64,000 nucleotides of DNA from Cytophagales bacterium. GTDB lineage: Bacteria > Bacteroidota > Bacteroidia > Cytophagales > Microscillaceae. Below are positions 1 to 9,798 of this stretch, one piece after another (positions within the stretch are counted from its first letter, which is position 1; every line of letters starts with the position of its first letter). Position numbers and translations under genes: made by a program. The DNA lies in assembly GCA_004293905.1 (NCBI GenBank), contig RDZE01000020.1, forward strand, positions 1-64,000, in the 5' to 3' direction. The notes beneath the pieces are model-generated. The model did not search any database. It had not been told where the DNA came from and saw nothing but the letters and a program-made list of their open reading frames with translations.

Positions 1-40
1 GCCAATAATTTTTTTGAAATCTGTAACATAAGTTCTAAAT

Positions 41-745
41 TTAGAAGTGAGATAATGCAAGCAATTTACGCATTTTTCTTAATTTAATGGTAGTGAACAG
101 TTGCTCTATGTCTTTGCTCAATTGCTCCATCTCGAGCGCAAGGGTTCCATTATAAATACCTCTAATTCGTTTTTGAGTATCTACCAATAAAAAATGCTCT
201 GTGTGTAAAAACTCTGTACTGTCTTTAGTGTAACCAAGTTGTTCTTCTGCAAAATAAGATTGGCGCGCAAGTTGATAAATTTCTCCCTTGTTTCCTGTGA
301 GTAAATGCCAATGATAACCTTCTATTTGTTGTTTTTTAGCATATTTATTTAGTTTTTCCACAGAGTCTATCCAAGGGGCTACACTAAAGGAAAGAAAAAT
401 CACTTTTGGGTTCTTTTGGAATTTTTGGGCAACTGTTTTCATATTTTTCATCATCTGAGGGCAAATGCCACCACAACTACTGAAGAAAAAACTTGCCACA
501 TGTACTTTTCCTGTGATGAGGGCTTCAGTGATTAGTTCATTTTTTTGGTTGTAGACTCTAAAATTAGCAATTTGATGCGGTATTTTTTGTGCTACTTCTT
601 GTGGTTGATTGATAAAAATAGGTGTAAAATCGGGGGTATTGTAGTAAGGCAATGAAGTAGATTGAGCAGTATTAGAGGTATTTTGACAACTAACGAGCAA
701 CACTATCAGCCACATTACTACAATTTTTTGTACCCAATAAGCCAT
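41..745 (-). CDS. SCO1/SenC-family copper/thiol lipoprotein
   Basis: SCO proteins are thioredoxin-fold proteins that deliver copper to, or reduce thiols of, the CuA site of cytochrome oxidase on the outer face of the inner membrane. The metal-binding CGGIC motif lies near residues 91-95 and is followed by PQMM. The distal histidine sits in HTEHF near 181-184. A lipoprotein-type signal ends LLVSC at Cys20, so the protein is probably membrane anchored. I chose the ATG at 745 because it gives a basic n-region (WVQK) before the hydrophobic stretch; an in-frame ATG at 790 would add 15 residues and one at 715 would remove the lysine. The start lies inside the end of the upstream MORN gene, so translation is probably coupled. 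Family is confident; the actual oxidase partner is not in the window. Confidence 0.88.
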   Translation of the reverse strand: MAYWVQKIVVMWLIVLLVSCQNTSNTAQSTSLPYYNTPDFTPIFINQPQEVAQKIPHQIANFRVYNQKNELITEALITGKVHVASFFFSSCGGICPQMMKNMKTVAQKFQKNPKVIFLSFSVAPWIDSVEKLNKYAKKQQIEGYHWHLLTGNKGEIYQLARQSYFAEEQLGYTKDSTEFLHTEHFLLVDTQKRIRGIYNGTLALEMEQLSKDIEQLFTTIKLRKMRKLLALSHF

Positions 746-1280
746 ACCTACGCCCGTTTTTGATGATGTAATTCGTTCTAATTTTTCCATTATCGTACCA
801 TACTTTTTGTTCGCCTTGTTCGTGTCCTTTATGATAGTTCATTTCTTTGATAAGTAGCCCTTGTTCGTTCCAATCGCGGCAAGTACCTTCGTACTCATCA
901 TTTTCAAATACATATTCATATCTTTTTTTTCCATTCGCCCAATAACCTACTAAAGTATTTACTTTTTTTCCATTATCGAAATAGCGTATTTCTTGAAGTT
1001 TTTGTTCGGGATAAAATTTTCTCCAAGTGCCGTGTTCCTTTCCTTCGTAGTATTGTTGAGTCCAAAGCGTGTCTTTTTGATTAGGATACAAAGCAAACAA
1101 CGTACCCGTAAAGGGTTGTCCCTGCCAATGTAATACGCCTTTTTGGTTTTGTAATTGTATTTGGCTACTGTTTTCTTTTCTACTCTCTATGAGTTTTTGA
1201 GGAGATTGGGTGCAAGAAAATAATATGCACCCAATAATTGAATATAGAATATTACTGTGTAACTGTGCCGGGCGTACCAT
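690..1280 (-). CDS. MORN-repeat (YwqK-like) lipoprotein
   Basis: About 196 residues. The N terminus is a lipoprotein-like signal ending ILFSC. From about residue 55 onward it carries repeated WxNGxK / YYxGxxHGxW units, for example YYEGKEHGTW and YWANGKKRYEY, which are MORN-type repeats of the kind annotated as YwqK-family. These repeats form beta-hairpin surfaces, and no enzymatic residues are evident. Despite the common 'antitoxin' label, no toxin gene is adjacent. The gene overlaps the YHYH gene upstream by about 29 bases and the SCO gene downstream by about 56, so the three are almost certainly one transcript. An alternative ATG at 1295 lengthens the overlap. The specific role is unknown. 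Confidence 0.75.
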   Translation of the reverse strand: MVRPAQLHSNILYSIIGCILFSCTQSPQKLIESRKENSSQIQLQNQKGVLHWQGQPFTGTLFALYPNQKDTLWTQQYYEGKEHGTWRKFYPEQKLQEIRYFDNGKKVNTLVGYWANGKKRYEYVFENDEYEGTCRDWNEQGLLIKEMNYHKGHEQGEQKVWYDNGKIRTNYIIKNGRRYGLLGTKNCSNVADSVAR

Positions 1281-2010
1281 AGTATCCGTTGCCATTAAGA
1301 TAAGGAGAGGTGCTTGTCATGTGATAGTGATAAATGCCATTGGGGTACTCGGCAGTCGCATGAATGTGTCCATGAAAGGCATCTAAACTACTTTCTTGCA
1401 CCAACGCACCATTCTCGCGAGGTCCATAGACAGGAAAGCCATCTAATAAAAATCCTATCAATGCTTCTTTTCCCTTAGCACTAGTAATAGAAAGTGGCTC
1501 GAAATGATAGTGATACGCGCCCTGTTGTTGGGGGTGTCCATTGTATTGGTCAAATGAGTTGATTTCGCTTGTAAGGGCTTGGTTATTGGGTCCTGCGTAT
1601 TGATTATAAAAAGGTACTCCGTTGAGCGACACGCCTATAGCTCCTAAAGAAGTAGCCTGATTGGTTGTGGCAGCTTTTGGGTTTTTAGGAATTTTGAAAG
1701 TATAGCTAAAAGATGCAATTTTGTTAGGATTTTGCGCAAAAGAAGTGTTTGTGCCATTGTAGGCTTCGTATTGAGTACTCCATTGTGTGCCTTGATAGTA
1801 GGGGCTTTTGTGGTCTGGAAGTCCTGTAGTTTTGATGACTACAAAATCACCTTCAACAGTAACACTGCTTGCACCATATATTTTTTGGTACACCGATAAA
1901 TCGTCAGTAGTGCTTGGGGTTGTTTCATCTTTTTTGGTGCTACAACTCCAAAATAGTGATAAGCTACTCACTAAGAGTAATAAGTTGAAATAAGAACGAG
2001 AGTAATGCAT
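1252..2010 (-). CDS. YHYH-domain exported lipoprotein
   Basis: 252 residues with a lipoprotein signal ending LFWSC (Cys23) followed by a polar KKDETTPS spacer. The hallmark YHYH tetrapeptide occurs twice, near residues 166-169 and 227-230. Between them are GFLLDGFPVYGP and FHGHIH, which define the YHYH domain. The many clustered histidines suggest metal binding, but this family has no established biochemical role that I can name. It is the first gene of an overlapping set with a MORN lipoprotein and a SCO1-like copper chaperone, and that context makes a periplasmic metal-related role plausible (inference). About 280 bases without a recognisable gene separate it from the DivIC gene upstream. 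Confidence 0.82.
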   Translation of the reverse strand: MHYSRSYFNLLLLVSSLSLFWSCSTKKDETTPSTTDDLSVYQKIYGASSVTVEGDFVVIKTTGLPDHKSPYYQGTQWSTQYEAYNGTNTSFAQNPNKIASFSYTFKIPKNPKAATTNQATSLGAIGVSLNGVPFYNQYAGPNNQALTSEINSFDQYNGHPQQQGAYHYHFEPLSITSAKGKEALIGFLLDGFPVYGPRENGALVQESSLDAFHGHIHATAEYPNGIYHYHMTSTSPYLNGNGYYGTPGTVTQ

Positions 2011-2294
2011 TTTTTTGAATTGTTTTAATAATGGTATTATAATGCTTTTTACTCTCTTTTTTAAAGAAAAGTTTAAGTTATGATTAAATTGCTACATATA
2101 AGTTCATAAAAAATTGAAAATGAAGAAGTTAATATCTAAACTTATTTTTTTAAGAAAAACCATACTCTTACACTCACTCATAATCAATCTTTGTATAAAA
2201 TAGTGGCTAAGATGAACAAAGAGATAGAATGTGCCAGCTAATACGTCTTTTTAAAATAGTGCAGTTAGAAAAGGTGAGATGTAGTTATACCTGC

Positions 2295-2723
2295 CTATTT
2301 TTGTTGTAATGTATCTTCTGCTTCTTCCTCTTCCTCAATAATGTATAGGTCTTCGTTTGCTTTTTTGAGTAGGTAATTTTGTCGGGCTATTCTCTCGAGT
2401 GTGCTCCAATCGTCATTTACTTTTTTCTGTTTCTTTTTTGCTTCATGAATTGCTTGTTGGTAGTATTTTTTTTGTTTTTGCAAGTCCATCAATCTTTGAC
2501 GGCGTTGGTATTGCGTAAAAACATCGTTACTATCAAAGAAAATAAGCCATACGATGAAAATAATCGTTGTGATGATATAAAAACGCCTTCCTTTGAAAGG
2601 GTTTTTTATCTTTAAGTTTTTAGGCAAAGTAGGCATTCGGTCTTTTTGCTGACTCCACCATTTGCGAAGTGCTGCAAAACGAATGGCTCTATTTTCTATA
2701 TTTACCTGTTTTTTCTTTGCCAT
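2295..2723 (-). CDS. FtsB/DivIC-like septum formation protein
   Basis: 142 residues. A basic cytoplasmic head of about 48 residues precedes one membrane span (YIITTIIFIVWLIFF). A short coiled coil follows (YQRRQRLMDLQKQKKYYQQ region), then the ERIARQNYLL-like segment typical of FtsB/DivIC proteins. The tail is acidic (EEEEEAEDTLQQK). In the family this small bitopic protein works in the divisome with FtsL and FtsQ/DivIB to activate septal peptidoglycan synthesis. The N-terminal cytoplasmic extension is longer than in Escherichia coli FtsB, as is common in Bacteroidota. It starts 14 bases downstream of the glyS stop and is probably cotranscribed with it. Confidence 0.85.
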   Translation of the reverse strand: MAKKKQVNIENRAIRFAALRKWWSQQKDRMPTLPKNLKIKNPFKGRRFYIITTIIFIVWLIFFDSNDVFTQYQRRQRLMDLQKQKKYYQQAIHEAKKKQKKVNDDWSTLERIARQNYLLKKANEDLYIIEEEEEAEDTLQQK

Positions 2724-2737
2724 GTGGGTGCTTTATT

Positions 2738-4228
2738 TTATTTCATTTTAGCCAAGAGGTTGCTCCAAGAAGTATGTGGGGCAATGGTAGCATGCAATGC
2801 GTTGATGTCTATTCTTTGTTGTTCAGTAGTATCACGGTGGCGTAGTGTAACGGTATTGTCTTCGAGTGTTTGGTGGTCTATGGTGATGCAGAAAGGTGTT
2901 CCGATGAGGTCTTGTCGGGTGTAATTTTTGCCTATAGCCCCTCTTTCTTCGTAGAGTGTTCGGAAGTCGAAACGTAGCATTTCGAATACTTCACGTGCTT
3001 TTTCGGGGAGTCCTTGTTTTCGTAGTAAAGGAAATATGGCTACTTGGTAAGGTGCGATGGCTGGGTGCAGTTTTAAGAATATACGTGTTTTTTCTTCTCC
3101 TTTGGCATCTATGCCTGTGGTTTCGGTGTAAGCATTGCAAAGTACTGCCAAAAAGAGGCGGTCAGCCCCTACGGAAGTTTCGACTACATAGGGAATGTAA
3201 CGGTCTTTGATTTCGTCGTCGTAGTATATTTGTTTGTTTTTTGAGTATTCTTGGTGGCTCTTCAAGTCGAAATCGGTGCGTGAGTGAATACCCTCCATTT
3301 CTTTGAATCCAAACGGGAATTCGTATTCTATATCAACGGCGGCATTGGCGTAGTGGGCGAGTTTTTCGTGTATATGCCAACGGAGTTTTTCTTCGGGCAG
3401 TCCGATGGCTTTGTGAAATTTCATTCTTTTTTCTTTCCAGTATTCGTACCATTCCATTTCGGTATTGGGTCTTACGAAAAACTGCATTTCCATTTGTTCG
3501 AATTCCCTCATTCGGAAGATGAATTGCCTTGCTACGATTTCATTTCTGAATGCTTTTCCGATTTGTGCAATGCCGAAGGGGATTTGTCGTCCGCTGGTTT
3601 TTTGGACATTGAGAAAATTGACAAAAATTCCTTGTGCGGTTTCGGGTCTTAGGTAGATGGTGGCACTTTCATCGGCAACGGAGCCCATCTGGGTAGCGAA
3701 CATGAGGTTAAATTGTCTTACTTCTGTCCAGTTTTTTGTTCCTGAGAGAGGGCAAGTTATATTTTCGTCTATGATGAGTTGTTGTACGCCTGCGAGGTCT
3801 TCCTTTTCTAAAAGTCTTGCTAATGTATCTAAAAGAGCTTGTTTTTTTTCGGGGTTGCCTGCTTTGGCATATTCTTCTGCTTTTTCTTCTATCAATACAT
3901 CGGCGCGGTAGCGTTTTTTAGAGTCTTTGTTGTCAATCATTGGGTCGTTAAAACTATCTACGTGCCCAGAGGCTTTCCAAGTGGTAGGGTGCATAAAAAT
4001 AGCAGCATCTATGCCTACGACATCTTCGTTGAGCTGTGTCATGGCTTTCCACCAAAGCATTTTGAGGTTATTTTTGAGTTCTACGCCATTTTGCCCGTAG
4101 TCATAAACGCCTTGTAAGCCTTCATAAATTTCGCTTGAGGGGAATACGAAGCCATACTCTTTGGCGTGTGAGATGATGTGTTGGAATAGGTTGTTTTCTA
4201 CCGTGTTTTTTTCTTTATTTTGTGCCAT
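2738..4228 (-). CDS. glyS: Glycine--tRNA ligase (single-chain class II type)
   Basis: 496 residues, the alpha2 dimer (eukaryotic/archaeal-like) form rather than the alpha2beta2 enzyme. It charges tRNA-Gly with glycine in the cytoplasm. Visible class II features are YLRPETAQGIFVNF, PFGIAQIGKAFRNE (motif 2 region), EFEQMEMQFFV and VETSVGADRLFLAVL (motif 3 region). The C-terminal anticodon-binding domain begins at about HPAIAPYQVAIFPL and contains YEERGAIGKNYTRQD. Length is normal for the family. A promoter-like pair lies just upstream (4255-4285) with a predicted leader of about 20 bases. The DivIC gene follows closely. Confidence 0.97.
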   Translation of the reverse strand: MAQNKEKNTVENNLFQHIISHAKEYGFVFPSSEIYEGLQGVYDYGQNGVELKNNLKMLWWKAMTQLNEDVVGIDAAIFMHPTTWKASGHVDSFNDPMIDNKDSKKRYRADVLIEEKAEEYAKAGNPEKKQALLDTLARLLEKEDLAGVQQLIIDENITCPLSGTKNWTEVRQFNLMFATQMGSVADESATIYLRPETAQGIFVNFLNVQKTSGRQIPFGIAQIGKAFRNEIVARQFIFRMREFEQMEMQFFVRPNTEMEWYEYWKEKRMKFHKAIGLPEEKLRWHIHEKLAHYANAAVDIEYEFPFGFKEMEGIHSRTDFDLKSHQEYSKNKQIYYDDEIKDRYIPYVVETSVGADRLFLAVLCNAYTETTGIDAKGEEKTRIFLKLHPAIAPYQVAIFPLLRKQGLPEKAREVFEMLRFDFRTLYEERGAIGKNYTRQDLIGTPFCITIDHQTLEDNTVTLRHRDTTEQQRIDINALHATIAPHTSWSNLLAKMK

Positions 4229-4254
4229 GTTTTTTCTAATCTACACTATGCTTG

Positions 4255-4285
4255 CAAAGCTAAGGAATCGGATAGATTTTTCCAA
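4255..4285 (-). promoter_or_regulatory. Predicted Bacteroidota promoter for glyS
   Basis: On the minus strand a -7 element TAGCTTTG (4262 to 4255) is preceded, after 20 bases, by TTG (4285 to 4283). This matches the TTTG/TTG...TAnnTTTG architecture of the Bacteroidota primary sigma factor. It would start transcription about 20 bases before the glyS ATG at 4228. The upstream half is only partially conserved. Confidence 0.5.
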
Positions 4286-4314
4286 TTTTATGAGTAACAT
4301 AATTTACAATGCTT

Positions 4315-5583
4315 TTATAGTGGATTTGTATTTTTGAGTAAGTGCGCGCCTATTTTGCAGGTAGCACATTTTTTAGGTTGGCAAAAATTTTTGTACCATT
4401 CTATGAGTCCTTGCGATTCGGCGGCGTTTTTGGGTTTTAGCCCTATGTTTAGCCATATTTTAGTAAGACTATTTTCTTCTTTGGGGAGTTGTTCAAGCAT
4501 TTGTAATGCCTTTTCTTTGTAGTGTTCTTCTTGTTTTTCATCGGCATAGAGTACCAATATTGGAATGATGGTATTGATGAGAATGTTCATTTGACTTTCT
4601 TTGCCTAATTTGTGAGCGGCGTGGTTTTGTTGCCAAAATGATGAGGGGGTTATTTGTATTTTTTTTAGAAATTCGGGTATTTCGGTATGTAGGCAAAAGG
4701 AGAAAAAATGGGGTATTTGGCAAAAGAGTGTAGCTATTTGCGCAAGGCGTAGTTTGGGTGCGTTTGCGGGTCTTATGCGCCCTGTTTGCCATATCAAAGG
4801 GTTCAGTTCTTTGCCGCTGAGGTCGTATTTATGAGCTAAAAATTGATATTCTTTTTGAAGTTTTTGTAGGTATTCGGGTTCATTTTTGTTGTTTTTATCT
4901 TGTAAAAAACCAGCCATTCCCAGCAATAAGGCTTCTACTTGAAAGGGCTGGTCGGTGTGTTTTTGAATATGTTTGAGGGGTAAGCGTTGTGCGAGTTGTT
5001 CCATTGGTTCGGCGTTATTAGCAAAACCAAAATTGCGCATGAGGACTGTATAGGTGGTGTATTCCCAATCGTATTGTGTTTGAATGAGTGTATCTTTGAG
5101 TTTGTGGGCTTTTTTCTCGAGTTTCTGGACTAAGGCAGTATCTATCATGTTGGTTTTGAGCAGGGAGGGTACTTCAGGGAAGTATTTTTCACAAGGTATT
5201 TGTGCGGTTTGCCTCATTAGTATTTTGTATTTTTCTAATATTTGTGGAGGCACATAGTTTTTGAGTTCTAAGGTAGGAATTCGTTTTTTTTCTGCATTGA
5301 AAATCACTTTATCGGCTTCCCAAACGACATGTAGAATAACATTTTGGTAATGTTCGTTTTTATGGTGTTGATGCGCTTCCCAATCAGAGGCTTTAGTATG
5401 AATTTCTACGTTGCCCACCCATTGAACGCCGTCTATTTGTATTTTTACCATTTCGAAATCAGCCCCTGCGCGCTCGTTTCTAAAGCCAGTATTGAATATG
5501 GTCAGTGCTTGTTGGTCAGTAGTTTGTAAAGAGGTGGGGAAACAATGATTTTTCCATACAAAATAGAGTAAGTCTTCTTTCAT
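4315..5583 (-). CDS. DUF2851 family protein
   Basis: About 422 residues from the ATG at 5583 (MKEDLLYFVW). It has no signal peptide or membrane span. The family signature is at the N terminus: NTGFRNERAGADFEMVKIQIDG, and then VGNVEIHTKASDW with several His and Asp residues. That arrangement resembles a nuclease-like metal site, but I know of no experimental function. The C terminus carries four clustered cysteines (CQPKKCATCKIG). The gene stands alone between the metH terminator and glyS. A -7 element TATTTTTG sits on the minus strand at 5613-5606, about 25 bases upstream of the start. Family assignment is from the N-terminal motif; function is unknown. Confidence 0.8.
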   Translation of the reverse strand: MKEDLLYFVWKNHCFPTSLQTTDQQALTIFNTGFRNERAGADFEMVKIQIDGVQWVGNVEIHTKASDWEAHQHHKNEHYQNVILHVVWEADKVIFNAEKKRIPTLELKNYVPPQILEKYKILMRQTAQIPCEKYFPEVPSLLKTNMIDTALVQKLEKKAHKLKDTLIQTQYDWEYTTYTVLMRNFGFANNAEPMEQLAQRLPLKHIQKHTDQPFQVEALLLGMAGFLQDKNNKNEPEYLQKLQKEYQFLAHKYDLSGKELNPLIWQTGRIRPANAPKLRLAQIATLFCQIPHFFSFCLHTEIPEFLKKIQITPSSFWQQNHAAHKLGKESQMNILINTIIPILVLYADEKQEEHYKEKALQMLEQLPKEENSLTKIWLNIGLKPKNAAESQGLIEWYKNFCQPKKCATCKIGAHLLKNTNPL

Positions 5584-5615
5584 GGTATTATTTTGTTGTG
5601 TTGAACAAAAATAAA

Positions 5616-5652
5616 AAAATAACACAAAAGCTAAAAACTCTTGTGTTATTTT
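5616..5652 (-). terminator. Intrinsic terminator after metH
   Basis: A perfect 12-bp stem, AAAATAACACAA at 5616-5627 paired with its complement at 5641-5652, encloses a 13-base loop. It is followed on the minus strand by a T-rich run. It begins 31 bases past the metH stop codon. The -7 box for the next minus-strand gene overlaps its tail. Confidence 0.75.
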
Positions 5653-5682
5653 ATTTAAAAAAACTACTCTTTCGGGTAGGTT

Positions 5683-8600
5683 TTAGTCATAATTGAGGTT
5701 GGGTCTTAACCATCGTTCTGCTTCTTGTAAGCTGATGCCTTTTCGTTGTGCGAAGTCTTCTACTTGGTCTTTTTCTATTTTTCCTAAGCCAAAATATTTG
5801 GATTCGGGGTGCGAAAAATACCAGCCAGATACGGAGGCTGTGGGGTACATGGCTAAGTTTTCAGTAAGGAAAGTACCTATCTCTTTTTCTACTTGTAAGA
5901 GGTTGAAGAGTGTTACTTTTTCGGTATGGTCGGGGCAGGCAGGGTATCCGGGAGCGGGTCTGATGCCTGCATATTTCTCTCTGATAAGTTCTTCATTGCT
6001 AAGGCTTTCGTCTTTGGCATAGCCCCAATATTTTTTTCTTACTTTTTCGTGCAACATTTCAGCGAAGGCTTCGGCAAGTCGGTCGGCGAGGGCTTTTATC
6101 ATGATGGAGTTGTAATCGTCATGGTCTTTCTCAAATTCTTTTGCCATTTCTTCTGCGCCAAATATACTTACTGTGAATGCGCCGAGATAGTCTTGAAGTC
6201 CTGTTTGTTGAGGTGCTATGAAGTCAGCCAATGCCATTTGTGGCACTCCTTCGGCTTTTTCGCTTTGTTGTCGGAGGGTGTGTACTTTGGCTAATTTTTG
6301 GTTTCTATTTTCGGTATATTCTATGTAGGTATGGCTTCCGTGTTTTTCGCAAGGGGTTGTTACTTCTTTCCCTTCGATGGCGTAGAGTTGTATGTCGTCA
6401 TCGTTTTCGGTGTTGGCGGGATAAAATCCAATTACTGCCTTCGCAGTGAGTAGTTTTTCGTTTACTACTTTTTGCAGAAGTTGTTGCGCATCTTGGTATA
6501 GTTTTCTGGCAGATTCGCCTACTATTTCGTCTTCTAAAATTTTAGGAAATTTCCCGTGCAGTTCCCAAGTTTGGAAGAAAGGAGTCCAATCGATATAGGG
6601 AGTGATTTCTTCTAATTGGTAGGCTTGCCATACTTTTGTGCCTAAGTTTTTGGGTTTTTGTATGGTGGTATTTTTCCAATCTATATTGAATTTTCGTTGC
6701 CTTGCATCGGCGATGGTACGCATTTTTTTGTCTTTTTGTCGGTTGGCGTGCCCTTCGCGCATGCGGTCGTATTCTTCTTTGGTTTCGTGTATGAAGGTGT
6801 ATTTGGTTTCTTCGCTCAAAAGATTGCTGGCTACGGGTACGCTTCTGGAGGCATCTAAAACGTGTACGATAGCCCCTGAATATTTGGGAGCTATTTTTAC
6901 GGCTGTATGTATGCGCGAGGTAGTAGCTCCTCCAATGAGCAGAGGTATTTTGAAGCCTAAACGTTCCATTTCGGCGGCAACGTGTACCATTTCGTCAAGG
7001 CTTGGCGTGATGAGTCCGCTTAGCCCGATGATGTCTACATTTTCTTTGATGGCAGTTTCCAATATTTTTTCAGCAGGCACCATTACGCCCATATCTATTA
7101 CTTCGTAGTTGTTACAAGCCAATACAACCCCAACTATATTTTTGCCAATGTCGTGAACATCGCCTTTTACAGTAGCCATGAGTATTTTTCCTGCGGTACG
7201 TTCTTCGTATTCTTCACCGTTGGCAAGGGCGAGTTCGCGTGCTCTTACTTTTTCCTCTTCCATGTAGGGTAGCAAATAGGCAACAGCTTTTTTCATTACG
7301 CGTGCGCTTTTTACTACTTGTGGTAAGAACATTTTGCCTTCGCCGAATAGGTCTCCGACTACGTTCATACCGTCCATAAGAGGTCCTTCTATTACTTGTA
7401 GAGGACGGTTGTATTTTTGTCTTGCTTCTTCGGTATCTTGGTCTATATAGTCTACTATGCCTTTGATGAGTGCGTGTTTGAGTCTTTCTTCTACGGTGTT
7501 GTTTCTCCAAGCATCATCTACTACTTTTTCTTTGCCTTTGTTTTTGATGGTTTCAGCAAATTCTACAAGTCTTTCGGTGGCATCGGGGCGGCGATTGAGT
7601 AGCACGTCTTCTACTTTTTCGAGTAGGTCTTTGGGTATGTCGTCGTATACTTCTATCATGCCTGCATTGACAATACCCATGTCTAAGCCTGCTTTGATGG
7701 CGTGGTATAGGAAAGCTGAGTGCATGGCTTCGCGCACTACATTGTTGCCTCTGAAAGAAAAAGAAATATTGCTTACCCCTCCTGATACTTTAGCATAAGG
7801 TAGGTTTTGTTTTATCCAAGCGGTTGCGTTGATGAAGTCTACGGCGTAGTTATTGTGTTCTTCTATACCTGTGGCTACGGTGAGTATGTTGGGGTCAAAA
7901 ATGATGTCTTCGGCAGGGAAGTTTACTTTTTGTGTAAGAATGTCGTAGGCTCTTTTGCAAATTTCTATTCTTCGTTCGTAGGAGTCTGCTTGCCCTTGCT
8001 CATCGAAAGCCATTACTACAGTGGCTGCACCGTATTGTTTTACTTTATTGGCATATTCTATGAATTTTTCTTCTCCTTCTTTGAGTGAGATGGAATTTAC
8101 GATGGCTTTTCCTTGTACGGTTTTAAGCCCTGCTTCTATAACAGACCATTTTGAACTGTCTATCATAATAGGAAGGCGTGCGATATCGGGTTCGGAGGCG
8201 ATAAGATTTAAGAATTTAGCCATTGCTTCTTCTGAGTCGAGCATACCTTCGTCCATATTTACATCTATGACTTGCGCGCCTCCTTCTACTTGGTCGCGGG
8301 CTACGGCTAATGCGTCTTCGTAGCGTCCTTCCATTATCATTTTTTTGAAGGCGGCGGAGCCTGTGATGTTGGTTCTTTCACCGATATTGACGAAGTTGGT
8401 TTGTGCTGTGATTTTGAGTGGTTCTAAACCGCTTAATTTTGCTATGGGTTGTTTTGCTTCCTCGCTGATATTTCTTGGTTTGTGTTTTGCGGCTACATCT
8501 GCAATGGCTTTGATGTGTTCGGGTGTGGTACCACAACACCCTCCTACGATATTGAGGAAATTGTGTTGTAAAAAATCTTCTATGGTTTGCGCCATTTCTT

Positions 8601-9453
8601 GGGGCGTTTCGTCATATTCTCCCATTTCGTTGGGCAAGCCTGCGTTGGGGTGTGCGGAGGTAAAGAAAGGAGATTCTTTGGCAAGTGTTTGCACGTAGGG
8701 GCGCATAAGGTCTGCACCTAAGGCACAATTGAGCCCTATGCTAAGGAGTGGCAAGTGAGAGAGTGAATAAAGGAAGGCTTCTGTGGTTTGTCCAGAAAGT
8801 GTGCGCCCGCTTTGGTCGGTGATAGTACCCGATACCATAACAGGCTTTTCGATGTTATTTTTTTCAAAATATTGTTGTATCGCAAATAATGCAGCTTTGG
8901 CATTGAGCGTATCGAAAATGGTTTCGACTAATAACAAATCTGCACCTCCTTCGATGAGTGCCTTTACTTGTAGTGTGTAGGCTTCTACTAACTCATCAAA
9001 GCTAATGGCTCTGAAACCGGGATTATTCACATCTGGAGAAAGTGAAGCTGTTTTGTTAGTTGGTCCCATAGAACCTGCCACGAAGCGAGGTTTTTCGGGA
9101 TTTTTTTGGGTAAATTCATCTGCGGCTTCTTTGGCTATTTTAGCAGATTGGTAGTTGAGTTCATACACGAGGTCTTCTAAATGATAATCTGCCATAGAGA
9201 TGGTAGTACCATTGAAGGTGTTGGTTTCGATGATGTCGGCACCTGCCTCGAGGTATTGCTTGTGAATGGTTTTGATGATGTCGGGTTGGGTGATAGAGAG
9301 CAAATCGTTGTTACCTTTGAGGGGGTGTGGAAAATCTTTGAATCGCTCTCCGCGGTAGTCTTCTTCGGTGAGTTTGTAGCGTTGAATCATAGTACCCATT
9401 GCACCATCAAGGACAAGGATACGCTTTTGTAATAATGCTTTAATGTCGACCAT
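5683..9453 (-). CDS. metH: Cobalamin-dependent methionine synthase
   Basis: 1256 residues, full length for MetH. It transfers the methyl group of 5-methyltetrahydrofolate to homocysteine via methylcobalamin. Domains in order: homocysteine S-methyltransferase (about 1-330; zinc cysteines in GLNCALGAD and [11 protein letters not shown]); pterin-binding domain (about 350-640, starting [16 protein letters not shown]); B12-binding cap and Rossmann domain (about 650-890; DVHDIGKN supplies the lower cobalt ligand histidine); and the AdoMet-dependent reactivation domain (about 910-1250, with [15 protein letters not shown]). A SAM-I riboswitch and a strong promoter precede it, so expression should fall when SAM is plentiful. 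No metF lies beside it. Confidence 0.99.
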   Translation of the reverse strand: MVDIKALLQKRILVLDGAMGTMIQRYKLTEEDYRGERFKDFPHPLKGNNDLLSITQPDIIKTIHKQYLEAGADIIETNTFNGTTISMADYHLEDLVYELNYQSAKIAKEAADEFTQKNPEKPRFVAGSMGPTNKTASLSPDVNNPGFRAISFDELVEAYTLQVKALIEGGADLLLVETIFDTLNAKAALFAIQQYFEKNNIEKPVMVSGTITDQSGRTLSGQTTEAFLYSLSHLPLLSIGLNCALGADLMRPYVQTLAKESPFFTSAHPNAGLPNEMGEYDETPQEMAQTIEDFLQHNFLNIVGGCCGTTPEHIKAIADVAAKHKPRNISEEAKQPIAKLSGLEPLKITAQTNFVNIGERTNITGSAAFKKMIMEGRYEDALAVARDQVEGGAQVIDVNMDEGMLDSEEAMAKFLNLIASEPDIARLPIMIDSSKWSVIEAGLKTVQGKAIVNSISLKEGEEKFIEYANKVKQYGAATVVMAFDEQGQADSYERRIEICKRAYDILTQKVNFPAEDIIFDPNILTVATGIEEHNNYAVDFINATAWIKQNLPYAKVSGGVSNISFSFRGNNVVREAMHSAFLYHAIKAGLDMGIVNAGMIEVYDDIPKDLLEKVEDVLLNRRPDATERLVEFAETIKNKGKEKVVDDAWRNNTVEERLKHALIKGIVDYIDQDTEEARQKYNRPLQVIEGPLMDGMNVVGDLFGEGKMFLPQVVKSARVMKKAVAYLLPYMEEEKVRARELALANGEEYEERTAGKILMATVKGDVHDIGKNIVGVVLACNNYEVIDMGVMVPAEKILETAIKENVDIIGLSGLITPSLDEMVHVAAEMERLGFKIPLLIGGATTSRIHTAVKIAPKYSGAIVHVLDASRSVPVASNLLSEETKYTFIHETKEEYDRMREGHANRQKDKKMRTIADARQRKFNIDWKNTTIQKPKNLGTKVWQAYQLEEITPYIDWTPFFQTWELHGKFPKILEDEIVGESARKLYQDAQQLLQKVVNEKLLTAKAVIGFYPANTENDDDIQLYAIEGKEVTTPCEKHGSHTYIEYTENRNQKLAKVHTLRQQSEKAEGVPQMALADFIAPQQTGLQDYLGAFTVSIFGAEEMAKEFEKDHDDYNSIMIKALADRLAEAFAEMLHEKVRKKYWGYAKDESLSNEELIREKYAGIRPAPGYPACPDHTEKVTLFNLLQVEKEIGTFLTENLAMYPTASVSGWYFSHPESKYFGLGKIEKDQVEDFAQRKGISLQEAERWLRPNLNYD

Positions 9454-9475
9454 AATTTTTTAATAATGGATTAAG

Positions 9476-9593
9476 TGATTTATCTTTCCCAAACCGATTG
9501 TCGTTTTGGGCAGGAATTAGCACCTTGTCGGGACTCCAGATAGGTTGCCAGCGTTTTATTGAGCCTGTTCTCTCCGCGCTTCTTCATAAATCA
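9476..9593 (-). promoter_or_regulatory. SAM-I (S-box) riboswitch in the metH leader
   Basis: Read on the minus strand, the leader contains the conserved SAM-I core: GAAGAAGCGCGGAGAGAAC, GCTGGCAACC, and AAGGTGCTAATTCCTGCC. The P1 helix can be drawn exactly: TGATTTAT (9593-9586) pairs with ATAAATCA (9483-9476). A further hairpin (CCCAAAACGACAATCGGTTTGGG, 9511-9487 area) fits P4. S-box RNAs bind S-adenosylmethionine and switch off methionine genes. The 3' strand of P1 ends about 22 bases before the metH ATG and no U-tract terminator follows. That favours control of translation initiation over termination (inference). Confidence 0.93.
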
Positions 9594-9636
9594 ATCAGGC
9601 ACTATGTAAGGAAGGCTAATTGATTATTTTGGGGTG

Positions 9637-9669
9637 CAAATTTAAGAAAATCTTTTTAAAATACAAAAA
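9637..9669 (-). promoter_or_regulatory. Promoter of the metH riboswitch transcript
   Basis: On the minus strand TTTTTG (9669-9664) is followed after exactly 19 bases by TAAATTTG (9644-9637), the canonical Bacteroidota -33/-7 pair. Transcription would begin near 9630, placing the whole SAM riboswitch in the leader. Confidence 0.75.
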
Positions 9670-9798
9670 GAAATGTAAGTTTTTTTAGAAAATAAAGAAA
9701 AGAAAATAGGTTTTTTGATAGTAAAGGGGCTTTTTTAGAAAATAATCGTTTTGGGGGATACCTTAAAATAATGAAATTATATTTTGAATAAGAGGAGA

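Noticed and set aside
690..1280. MORN/YwqK 'antitoxin' annotation suggesting a toxin-antitoxin system
   Set aside because: No toxin gene is adjacent and the protein is an exported lipoprotein, so a toxin-antitoxin pair is not supported.
5693..9432. Many open frames on the plus strand across metH
   Set aside because: They lie antisense to a full-length, motif-complete metH and have no recognisable motifs; they reflect the codon use of metH.
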